This document shows, in pieces, positions 53,416-60,821 of a stretch of 64,000 bases of DNA. Every line of letters begins with the position of its first letter. Positions within the stretch are counted from its first letter, which is position 1. The notes under the pieces were generated by a model. The model was not told the DNA's origin. It saw nothing but the letters and a program-made list of their open reading frames with translations, and searched no databases. Position numbers and translations under genes: made by a program. Origin of the DNA: Phycisphaerales bacterium (GTDB lineage Bacteria; Planctomycetota; Phycisphaerae; Phycisphaerales; UBA1924); contig JADJMV010000016.1 of NCBI GenBank assembly GCA_016709445.1, positions 1 through 64,000 of the forward strand, given 5' to 3'.

Positions 53416-55791
53416 GTGAGCCACGACTCGCCCCGACGCTTCCATCCGTGGCGGCCCATGCCCGACGACACCAACCATCCCCAGCCAGCGTCCGACGGCG
53501 GAGTTCCGCAGGGTTCCACGCCCCCTTCGGGCGAGGACGACCTGATCGCGGCGGCCCGCCTGGCGGCCCAGGCCCGGTCCGACGGGCTGCCCCCCGAACC
53601 GGACCTCCCGGCGCCGGACTACTTCCCCGGCTATGTCGTCAGCCGCGAGATCCACCGGGGCGGGCAGGGCATCGTCTACCAGGCCATCCACAAGGGGACG
53701 AAACGGAAGGTCGCGATCAAGGTGATGCGCGAGGGGGCGCTGGCCAGCATCAAGGAGCGGACGCGCTTCGAGCGTGAGGTGGAGATCCTCGCGCAGCTCG
53801 ATCACCCCAACATCGTGAACGTGCACGACTCGGGGCGGGTCGAGGGCCGATTCTACTACGTGATGGACTACATCTCCGGCGCCACGCTCGACGTGTGGAT
53901 CAGCCAGAAGGAGATGCCGATCACGGAGATCCTCGAGCTGTTTGCCAAGATCTGCGAGGCGGTCAACGCCGCGCACCTCAAGGGCGTGATCCACCGCGAC
54001 CTGAAGCCGGCGAACGTCCGCGTCGACGCGAACGGGCAGCCCCACATCGTCGATTTCGGCCTGGCCAAGGTCGCCACCGGTGACCTCTCCGACGACGACC
54101 GCCTGATGACCATGACGGGGCAATTCATCGGCTCGCTGCCCTGGGCGAGCCCCGAGCAGGCGCAGGGTATCCCGGGCATGATCGACGTGCGGACCGACGT
54201 CTACTCGCTCGGCGTGATGCTCTACCAGATGCTCACGGGGCGGTTCCCGTATCAGGTGATCGGGGCGATGCGTGACGTGCTGGAGAACATCCTGCGATCC
54301 GAGCCCGCGCGCCCCAGCACGGTTCGGCGGCAGATCAACGACGAGATCGAGACGATCGTCCTCAAGTGCCTCGCCAAGGACCGGGAGCGTCGCTACCAGA
54401 ACGCGGGCGACGTCTCGCGCGACATCCTGCACTATCTCCGGGGCGAACCGATCGAGGCCAAGCGCGACAGCGGCTGGTACGTCCTGCGCAAGGCCGCCAA
54501 GCGTCACCGGGCTGCGTTCGGCGCGGCGGGGGCGTTCCTTGTGCTCCTGGTCGCGTTCGCCGTGGGGATGAGCGTGCTCTACGGCCAGAAGAACGCCGCG
54601 CTCTCGCGGCTGGCGGCGGAAACCCGGGCCAAGTCGGACGCGCTGGATGCCAAGGTCGCCGAGGCGGCGGCGAAGCAGGAGATCATCGATACGCTGGAGC
54701 GGTGGTTCACCGCGCCCGATCCTGCGGTGGGCCAGGGCAAGGACGTCACCGTCCGCTCCGTCGTGGACCGTGCCGCGGCGAGCGTCGGCGCAGACCTCGC
54801 CGGTCAGCCCCTTGTCGAGGCCGCGATCCGGCGGATCCTCGGCCGGACCTACTACAACCTCGGGCTGTGGCAGGAGGCGGAGCTGCACCTTCGGCGGGCG
54901 CTGGAGGTCTACCGATCGACCCGCGGCCCGGACGACGAGGACTCGCTGTATTCGGAGTCGGCGCTCGGTTCGGTGCTGCGTGACCTCGGCAAGCTCGATG
55001 AAGCCGAATCGATGCTCCGCGACGCGATGGAACGGTCGAAGCGCGTCTTCGGCGGGGCGGATAAGCGCACGCTCTCGACAATGAATGAGCTGGCGGCGCT
55101 CTACAAGCTCAAGCGTGATCTCGATGCCGCCGAGCCGCTGCTGGCGGAAGCGGTCCGTGGCGCCGAGGCCCTCGTGCCCCCCGACCCGGCGATGCTGGCC
55201 GTCGTGCGGACCAACCTTGGGCAGCTGCTCCTGGGGCGCGGCAGAGCGGCCGAGGCCGAGCCGATGCTGCGGGGCGCCGTGGAGGCGCTCACACAGGCCA
55301 ATGGCGCCGACCACCCCAACACGGCACGCGCAAGGCTGCAGCTCGGAATCCTGCTGAAGCAGACCGGCCGGCCCGACGGGGCGCGGGCCGAGTTCGAGGC
55401 GGCCGAGCGCATCCTCAGCGCGACCCTGGAGGAGCATCATCCCGATCTGCTCACCGCCCGCTTCCTCCTGGCGGCGCTCCTCGACGAGACAGGGCACACC
55501 GACGAGGCGCTCCCGATGTTCGAGAAGGTCGTCGCCGCGGCCGAGGCGACACTCCCGGCGAACCATCCGAGCCTCGCGTGGTACCGGCATCTCTATGGCC
55601 GGGCACTCCTCGGGGTCGGGCGGGCCGCCGATGCCCGTCCGTTGCTCGAACAATCGGTCCAGACGCTTGTGGCGGCGAACCACCCCCGCGCCGTCGACGC
55701 CGAGCGCACGCTGCTGCGCTGCTGCGAGGCCCAGGGGGACGAGGCACGCGCGGCCGAGCTGCGTGCGGCGATCCCGTCGCCGGGCGGCTGA
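53416..55791 (+). CDS. Serine/threonine protein kinase with C-terminal TPR repeats
   Basis: A 791-residue membrane protein. GTG 53416 is taken as the start; ATG 53458 is an alternative. The kinase domain shows the Gly-rich loop REIHRGGQGIVYQA, VAIKV (Lys about 102), HRDLKPANVRVD (catalytic Asp about 195), DFGLAKV and WASPEQAQG, all intact. One membrane helix follows at about 366-390 (AAFGAAGAFLVLLVAFAVGMSVLYG), then a TPR-rich region that faces outside: ILGRTYYNLGLWQEAELHLRRALEVYRSTRGPDDEDSLYSESALGSVLRDLGKLDEAESMLRDAMERSKRVFGG and about seven further 42-residue units, like eukaryotic kinesin-light-chain repeats. It is probably a receptor kinase whose TPRs bind a protein signal. It pairs with the sigma factor upstream. 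Confidence 0.9.
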   Translation: MSHDSPRRFHPWRPMPDDTNHPQPASDGGVPQGSTPPSGEDDLIAAARLAAQARSDGLPPEPDLPAPDYFPGYVVSREIHRGGQGIVYQAIHKGTKRKVAIKVMREGALASIKERTRFEREVEILAQLDHPNIVNVHDSGRVEGRFYYVMDYISGATLDVWISQKEMPITEILELFAKICEAVNAAHLKGVIHRDLKPANVRVDANGQPHIVDFGLAKVATGDLSDDDRLMTMTGQFIGSLPWASPEQAQGIPGMIDVRTDVYSLGVMLYQMLTGRFPYQVIGAMRDVLENILRSEPARPSTVRRQINDEIETIVLKCLAKDRERRYQNAGDVSRDILHYLRGEPIEAKRDSGWYVLRKAAKRHRAAFGAAGAFLVLLVAFAVGMSVLYGQKNAALSRLAAETRAKSDALDAKVAEAAAKQEIIDTLERWFTAPDPAVGQGKDVTVRSVVDRAAASVGADLAGQPLVEAAIRRILGRTYYNLGLWQEAELHLRRALEVYRSTRGPDDEDSLYSESALGSVLRDLGKLDEAESMLRDAMERSKRVFGGADKRTLSTMNELAALYKLKRDLDAAEPLLAEAVRGAEALVPPDPAMLAVVRTNLGQLLLGRGRAAEAEPMLRGAVEALTQANGADHPNTARARLQLGILLKQTGRPDGARAEFEAAERILSATLEEHHPDLLTARFLLAALLDETGHTDEALPMFEKVVAAAEATLPANHPSLAWYRHLYGRALLGVGRAADARPLLEQSVQTLVAANHPRAVDAERTLLRCCEAQGDEARAAELRAAIPSPGG

Positions 55792-55819
55792 AGGCGCGCA
55801 CCGGGACCACAATTGCAGA

Positions 55820-55857
55820 CGGGCCCGGCCCCCCTCTCCCCGGGGAAGCCGAGCCCG
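55820..55857. terminator. Possible bidirectional terminator hairpin
   Basis: CGGGC-C-CGGC (55820-55829) can pair with GCCG-A-GCCCG (55848-55857), with one mismatch. It lies between the convergent kinase (55791) and WxENxGW-repeat (55880) genes. There is no U tract, so the assignment is tentative. Confidence 0.4.
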
Positions 55858-55879
55858 CCGTGCGTCCCCCGCGAGGCCG

Positions 55880-56533
55880 TCAGCAGCCGGACGCCCACAT
55901 GTTCAAGAACAGGATGAAGTCCTGGGTGTTCACCGTCCCGTCGCCGTTGACATCGGCGCGGGCGTGCTTCGGGGCCCAGTCGTTCAGGTAGGCGATGAAG
56001 TCCTGCGTGTTGACGACACCGTCGCCGTTCCAGTCGGAGGGGCAGAGCTGTGCGACGAAGTGTTCGTCGTCGTCGAGGTTGATCCAGCCGACGTTCTCAC
56101 CCCACGCGTAGCCTCGGAAGCGCCCCGAGCCGAAGTCGAACCGCGCGTGCTGGCCGTATTGCTGGAGCGTCGGTGCGGTATCGAAGTTGATCCAGCCGAC
56201 ATTCTCCCCCCAGGCCAGGCCGCTGAGGATGCCGCCTTGACCGATGTTCACTCCGGCGTCGGAGCCGCTGGTATTGCCGTAGCTCGAGCCGAGTCCGGGC
56301 GTGCCGTCGCCGAGGTTGATCCAGCCGACATTTTCCGCCCAGACGAAGCCGGAGAGGAAGGTGTCTTGGATGCGGACACCCTGGGATCCGGCGGGGCTGC
56401 CGGCGTCGTGCCAGTTCATCCAGCCGAGGTTCTCGCCCCACGACCACTTGTTGGTGGGCGAGATGTTGCTGTCCTGGGCGAGAGCGGGCGCCGCCGCGAG
56501 GGACGCGAGCAGCATGGTGGTTCGCAGATGCAT
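55880..56533 (-). CDS. Secreted WxENxGW-repeat protein with GC-type dockerin
   Basis: A 217-residue secreted protein. ATG 56533 is preceded by AAGGAAACACACG, and the signal peptide is MHLRTTMLLASLAAAPALA. The body has four copies of a short aromatic motif: WGENLGWMNW, WAENVGWINL, WGENVGWINF and WGENVGWINL, at intervals of about 30-40 residues, with linkers containing LGDGTPGLGSSYGNTSGSDAGVNIG and FDFGSGRFRGYA. I know of no named family from this alone; the motif suggests a beta-repeat that exposes Trp and Asn, perhaps for sugar binding. The C-terminal dockerin reads DWNGDGVVNTQDFIAYLNDW and DVNGDGTVNTQDFILFLNMW, ending ASGC. The neighbouring minus-strand gene is a beta-helix protein. Confidence 0.75.
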   Translation of the reverse strand: MHLRTTMLLASLAAAPALAQDSNISPTNKWSWGENLGWMNWHDAGSPAGSQGVRIQDTFLSGFVWAENVGWINLGDGTPGLGSSYGNTSGSDAGVNIGQGGILSGLAWGENVGWINFDTAPTLQQYGQHARFDFGSGRFRGYAWGENVGWINLDDDEHFVAQLCPSDWNGDGVVNTQDFIAYLNDWAPKHARADVNGDGTVNTQDFILFLNMWASGC

Positions 56534-56579
56534 CGTGTGTTTCCTTCTTGCGTGCCGCGGGGCTTGTGGCGGCGGATGA

Positions 56580-57680
56580 TCAGAACGCCAGGTTGGAGAA
56601 GGAGTCGGCGGCGCCGGAATCGCCTCCGGAATTGCCGGTGATGACGCCGCTGGTTGGGAGCACGACGATGGTGGCGACCCGGTTGCCGGTGGCGATCTGG
56701 AAGTTGGTGGTGTTGAGTGTGCAGCGGTTCCCGACGACGAGATTGGCCGACCCGTCGACCTTGATGCCGTAGTCGTTCGAGGAGCACGTGTTGCCCTCGA
56801 TCCGGGAGCGGCCGGAGCCGGGTGCGGCATAGAGGCCGGCCCCTGTGCCGAGGACGCCGTTGTTCTCGCAGTGGTTTCCGATGATGTCGCATTCGGTGGT
56901 GAAGCTGATGCCGTGCCCGGTGTTGAAGCTCGCGACGCACCGTTCGATACGGGCGTGCGACGAGAGGGTGAAGCCGTTGGCGCCGTTGCTGGAGGCCGAG
57001 CACCCCTCGAGGATCGGCTCGGTCCCGACGCAGGCGAAGCCGTCGGAGGCGTTGTCGCTGGCTTGGCTGTCGTGGACGATCGAGTGGGCGCCGGGGTTGA
57101 TCCCGTACAGATTGTCGTCCGCGACGCAGGCATTGAGGACCCCGTAGGCCGCGGCGTCGATTCCCGCTGCGCCGTTGTGGCAGGCCACGACGCGGTCCAC
57201 GATCGAGTGGGAGCCGACGTGCAGGCCGTTGGCGGCGTTGTATTGGAGCGTGAGGTCGTGCACCCGGCAGTCGGCTGAGGCAAACAGATAGAGCCCGTCG
57301 CCGCCCCAGGCGCGGATGCAGCCGTTCATCACGACGATGGCGTTCCTGCTCGGTCCGGAGATTCCCGAGAGCGAACCGGTGACCCCGAGGAGCGAGAAAC
57401 CGTTGAGATCGATCGTGACCGAGTCGGCGGCAATCTCGATGCCCGCTTTGCCCGGCACGCCCTGGATGTCTCCGATGAGGTAGTAGGACCCTGGGGCGGT
57501 GATGCGGAAGAGCGAGTCGGCGTCGCCCGGCGTGTTTGCGGCGTTGATCGCGGTCCGGGCCTCGACCTGGTCGAGGGGCTTCATCGTGCTCTTCACGGGC
57601 CCCGGCGGCGGGTCGATCGGCCCGGCGGCGGCGAGGCTGGCGGCGGCGGTGAGTGTCGCGATCATCATGCTTCGGCACAT
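56580..57680 (-). CDS. Secreted right-handed beta-helix protein, first paralogue
   Basis: A 366-residue secreted protein. The signal peptide MIATLTAAASLAAA precedes the motif GPIDPPPGPVKSTMKPLDQVEARTAINAANTPGDADSLFRITAPGSYYLIGDIQG, then repeats of about 22-25 residues (VTIDLNGFSLLG, AIVVMNGCIRAWGGDGLYLFASADCRVHDLTLQYNAANGLHVG, SIVDRVVACHNGAAGIDAAAYGV, NACVADDNLYGINPGAHSIVHDSQASDNASDGFACVG) that fit a right-handed parallel beta-helix like pectate-lyase-type or surface-adhesion folds. No catalytic residues can be recognised. It has no dockerin tail; it ends SFSNLAF. It is followed on the minus strand by the repeat protein at 55880 and preceded by its paralogue at 57723. Confidence 0.75.
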   Translation of the reverse strand: MCRSMMIATLTAAASLAAAGPIDPPPGPVKSTMKPLDQVEARTAINAANTPGDADSLFRITAPGSYYLIGDIQGVPGKAGIEIAADSVTIDLNGFSLLGVTGSLSGISGPSRNAIVVMNGCIRAWGGDGLYLFASADCRVHDLTLQYNAANGLHVGSHSIVDRVVACHNGAAGIDAAAYGVLNACVADDNLYGINPGAHSIVHDSQASDNASDGFACVGTEPILEGCSASSNGANGFTLSSHARIERCVASFNTGHGISFTTECDIIGNHCENNGVLGTGAGLYAAPGSGRSRIEGNTCSSNDYGIKVDGSANLVVGNRCTLNTTNFQIATGNRVATIVVLPTSGVITGNSGGDSGAADSFSNLAF

Positions 57681-57722
57681 GGTGGACTCCTTGGCTGGGT
57701 GCTTGGCGGGCGCCCCCGGGGC

Positions 57723-58721
57723 TCAATACTCGAAGTTCGCCCAGGCATTGCTCGAGTTGAACTGGGAGGTCGGGTGCGAGAGGATCTGGGCGATGTGGTT
57801 ATTGGGGAAGCTTCCGCTCCCCTGGTCGAACATGAGGTAGGCCCAGCCGGCGTGCGCGCCGGTCACGTTGTTCCGCGTGACCAGCGCGTCGGTGGCGCCG
57901 CTGTCGAGGGCGATACCCGACCAGCCGCCGGTGACGGTATTGCCATCGATGCGATTGCCCTGTCCGAAGACGTAGATGCCTCCGCCCGGGCCGCCCGAGT
58001 CGTTATCCCTCGCCACACAGTCCTCGACGACGCTGCGGGTGTTGGCGAGGAAGCCCCAATCGCCGCTCCTTCGCGAGAGGCAGCCGCGGGCGCGGCTGCC
58101 CAAGAGCGAGATACCGAGAGAGCTGCAGTTGCTCGCCACGCAGTCGAGGACCTCTGCCTGAGAAGCGGAGAGTCCGATCTTGCAGTAGGCCGCGACGGAC
58201 CGCTCGATGACGCCGGCGGGGCCGACATCGATGCCCACGTCGGGCACACCGGTCACTGTGACATCCGACACGCGGCACGCCTCGCCCTCGCCGAGCATGA
58301 TGCCGCCCTGGGCGAACGAGCCTGTGACCGAGCCGTTGCGGACATCGATGGCCCGGTAGGTCAGGCCGTCATCGGGGATCTCGATCGCGATCTCGGGGAT
58401 CGCGCCGGCCTTCCGGAGGGCGAAGCCGTTGAGATCGATCCTCACGTTCGACGATCGGATGCTGACCCCGGCGCCACTGGTGATGGCGAGGTCGCCGGTC
58501 AGGTAGTAGGAGCCGGGCTGGGTGATCACGTACTGGGCGGAGGCATCGCCCGGGGTATTCGTCGCGTTGATCGCGGTCCGGGGTTCGATCTCATTGAGGG
58601 TCTTGTAGGTGCTCTTGACCGGACCCGCGGGGGGATCGATCGGTCCGGCCAGCACGATAGCCCCGCCCGCGATCATCGCGAGCACCGACACCCCGCACAC
58701 ATTCTTGACGCCACGCTTCAT
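57723..58721 (-). CDS. Secreted right-handed beta-helix protein, second paralogue
   Basis: A 332-residue paralogue of the preceding gene. ATG 58721 has GGAG nearby. The signal peptide (KNVCGVSVLAMIAGGAIVLA) is followed by GPIDPPAGPVKSTYKTLNEIEPRTAINATNTPGDASAQYVITQPGSYYLTGDLAI, nearly the same N-terminal module, and then repeats RIDLNGFALRKAG, AIDVRNGSVTGSFAQGGIMLGEGEACRVSDVTVTGVPDVGIDVG, VIERSVAAYCKIGLSASQAEVLDCVASNCSSLGISLLG and GNRIDGNTVTGGWSGIALDSGATDALVTRNNVTG. The 42-base spacing to 57680 and the same orientation suggest one transcript. The shared module GPIDPP...KST is a useful marker for the family. No cargo or catalytic function is apparent. Confidence 0.75.
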   Translation of the reverse strand: MKRGVKNVCGVSVLAMIAGGAIVLAGPIDPPAGPVKSTYKTLNEIEPRTAINATNTPGDASAQYVITQPGSYYLTGDLAITSGAGVSIRSSNVRIDLNGFALRKAGAIPEIAIEIPDDGLTYRAIDVRNGSVTGSFAQGGIMLGEGEACRVSDVTVTGVPDVGIDVGPAGVIERSVAAYCKIGLSASQAEVLDCVASNCSSLGISLLGSRARGCLSRRSGDWGFLANTRSVVEDCVARDNDSGGPGGGIYVFGQGNRIDGNTVTGGWSGIALDSGATDALVTRNNVTGAHAGWAYLMFDQGSGSFPNNHIAQILSHPTSQFNSSNAWANFEY

Positions 58722-58828
58722 CGCAGTTCTCCAGTTCGGAACAGATGTCCCCACCCACAGTGCGACGTCCCCGGGCGGCCTGGCTGGTCCGATCGCCTGT
58801 TTTTCAGGGTCGGCCGGTCAGAAAGGCA

Positions 58829-58863
58829 ACGCGGCCCGGGCGCCTCCCGGGCCCGGGCCGCGT
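58829..58863 (-). terminator. Strong GC hairpin after the dockerin gene at 58882
   Basis: ACGCGGCCCGGG (58829-58840) pairs perfectly with CCCGGGCCGCGT (58852-58863). On the minus strand it follows the stop at 58882 by 18 bases and leads into TTGCCTTTCT. It is a good terminator candidate. Confidence 0.7.
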
Positions 58864-58881
58864 CGGCGGGTGCGGAGCAGC

Positions 58882-60636
58882 TCAGCAGCCGGCGGTGAAG
58901 GCGTTCAGGTAGGTCAGCACGTCGATCGTGTTGATGACCCCGTCGCCGTTGAAGTCGGCGGCGGCCTGCTTGGCGTTCCAGGCGTTCAGGAACGCGATGA
59001 AGTCCAGCGTGTTGAGGGCGCCGTCGGCGTTGAAATCGGCGGGGCAGGGGTGGACATCGGAGACATTGAGCACGAACTCGCCCTGGAACACGGCGTAGCC
59101 CCCGAGCCGGATGAGGTATTCGGCGCCGGCGTTCACGTGTATCACGACCTTGGAGGAGAGGACCCCCTGCGTCCAGTCGTCGTTGCAGGCGATCTCGTTG
59201 GAGGCGTCCGCGGGGCAGCCGGTGTGCACGCTGAGCACGGTATCGAAGGACGAGTTGAAGGTGTCGATACTCAATTGGCCGCTCTCGCTCGCCAGGTATC
59301 GGAAGAAGACGTCGGGCGCGGTCGAGTCGCCGCCGCAGGAGGCGGAGCCGTCCAGTGCGGCGTTGACGGTGCATCCCGTGTAGGTGCCGGCGACAACGTA
59401 GGTGGCGCTCTCGCAGGTGTCGGCGGAGTAGTCGTCGATGCCGAACGCGTACTCGGCCCCGGCGTTCGCCCCGTTGTTCAGGTCGTGGGTCGGGTCCCCG
59501 ACGAGGAGCTGGCTGGCGTCGAGGGTCACCCTGCGGGCGAACTGGTCGGCGCCGCCGTCGGGGTCGCTGACGCGGGCGATCTGGCGCCAGCCGTCAACCA
59601 CGGTGTTGCGGAACACGAACGCGGCCTTCTCGCCCGGCGCCGCGACCGCGACCCGGTCTCCCTTGATGGAGACGGAGTTCCCGAAGTTGGCGCCGGCGAC
59701 ATCCGTCGAGGGCCTGAGCGTCCAGACGCGGCTCCAGTAGCTCCCGTTGAAGTGGTAGAGGTAGGCCAGGCCCGCGTTGGCGTTGCCCCCGACGCTGGCG
59801 TTGGGCGCGCCGACGACGGCGTAGTCGCCGTCGATGTCGACATCGGTGCCGAAGCGCTGGCCCGCCTGCAGGCCCTGCGGGAAGAGGGTGTCGACAACGC
59901 TCCACCCGCCCTGGGTCTTTCGGACGACCATGACGTAGCCGCAGTCGGTGTTGGAGCCGGAGTCGCCCCGGGGTGCGCCCGCGAGGATGTCGGTGCCGTT
60001 GGTCGCGACGCTGTAGCCCATCCAGTCGCCGGTTGCGCGCCAGAGGCTTTGCTGCCCGAGGGTCGCGGCGGCACTCCAAACGAGGCTGCCGTCGGCCTCG
60101 AGAATGGTGATCCTCCCGGCGTTTGCGTCCCCGTCGGAGGCGGCAAAGGGCGCGCCGATGACGCCGACCGAGCCCTCCATGGCCACATCCTGGCCGAAGG
60201 CGTCGGCCGCGTTGCCGAGGAACTCCTTCTGGAACGACCAGGAGTTTCCGAAGCGGCGGTAGACGAGGGCGCGCCCGGCGCCCTGGGCGGCCGCGAGCAT
60301 CGCGTCACCGGACGCGTCGACGGCCGAGCCGAACAGGCCGGACGCCAGGTTGGAGGGGGGGATGATCTTGGTGGACTCGCTCCAGGTCCCGTTGCCCAGA
60401 CCGGCGAAGAGGTACACCGCGCCGGCGTCGGCGCCCCGGGCGTTGTCGTCGTAGGGGGCGCCCACGAAGAGGGTCCTGGAGCCCGCGCTGCCGGAGATGG
60501 CGGCGTTGTACGCGAACGAGTCGCTCGGGGCGAAGTCCGACGCGTGGATCAGTTGCATTTCGCACTGCGCCGCGGCTTGCATCGCGGCGGCGAGCAGAGC
60601 GGCGGTCGAGACCATGGACCTTGTGACAGGATTCAT
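58882..60636 (-). CDS. Secreted FG-GAP/beta-propeller protein with GC-type dockerin, first paralogue
   Basis: A 584-residue secreted protein. AAGGAGTGCTGAAA sets ATG 60636, followed by a signal peptide (RSMVSTAALLAAAMQAAA). The body has repeated FG-GAP-like units: LFGSAVDASGDAMLAAAQGAGRALVYRR, AFGQDVAMEGSVGVIGAPFAASDGDANAGRI, MGYSVATNGTDILAGAPRGDSGSNTDCGYVMVV and GQRFGTDVDIDGDYAVVGAPNASVGGNANAGLAYLY. Each has the D-x-D-G calcium-binding loop of a beta-propeller. A middle domain with VFFRYLASESGQLSIDTFNSSFDTVLSVHTGC...CNDDWT resembles bacterial pre-peptidase C-terminal (PPC-like) beta-sandwiches. The C-terminal dockerin pair ends NAFTAGC. It is a tandem paralogue of the next gene, sharing a 111-base block at the 3' end. 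Confidence 0.85.
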   Translation of the reverse strand: MNPVTRSMVSTAALLAAAMQAAAQCEMQLIHASDFAPSDSFAYNAAISGSAGSRTLFVGAPYDDNARGADAGAVYLFAGLGNGTWSESTKIIPPSNLASGLFGSAVDASGDAMLAAAQGAGRALVYRRFGNSWSFQKEFLGNAADAFGQDVAMEGSVGVIGAPFAASDGDANAGRITILEADGSLVWSAAATLGQQSLWRATGDWMGYSVATNGTDILAGAPRGDSGSNTDCGYVMVVRKTQGGWSVVDTLFPQGLQAGQRFGTDVDIDGDYAVVGAPNASVGGNANAGLAYLYHFNGSYWSRVWTLRPSTDVAGANFGNSVSIKGDRVAVAAPGEKAAFVFRNTVVDGWRQIARVSDPDGGADQFARRVTLDASQLLVGDPTHDLNNGANAGAEYAFGIDDYSADTCESATYVVAGTYTGCTVNAALDGSASCGGDSTAPDVFFRYLASESGQLSIDTFNSSFDTVLSVHTGCPADASNEIACNDDWTQGVLSSKVVIHVNAGAEYLIRLGGYAVFQGEFVLNVSDVHPCPADFNADGALNTLDFIAFLNAWNAKQAAADFNGDGVINTIDVLTYLNAFTAGC

Positions 60637-60753
60637 TTTCAGCACTCCTTGTGCGTTGTGCGTGACTCTCGGCGTGGCGCTGCACGCCCGAGAACCGTGC
60701 GCCGTCGGCGCCTCGGCTGGCTGGTCCATCCCCCAGATTGGCGGGCCCGCGGC

Positions 60754-60797
60754 GAAAAACGGGCGCGGCCCGGGCGGATCTGCCCGCCCGGGCCGCG
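60754..60797 (-). terminator. Rho-independent terminator after the dockerin gene at 60822
   Basis: CGCGGCCCGGGCGG (60764-60777) pairs with CCGCCCGGGCCGCG (60784-60797), 14 bp with a six-base loop. On the minus strand it is followed shortly by GCCCG and TTTTT (60759-60755). It lies 24 bases after the stop at 60822. Confidence 0.85.
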
Positions 60798-60821
60798 AAT
60801 CCTGCGATTGTCCGGCTCTGT

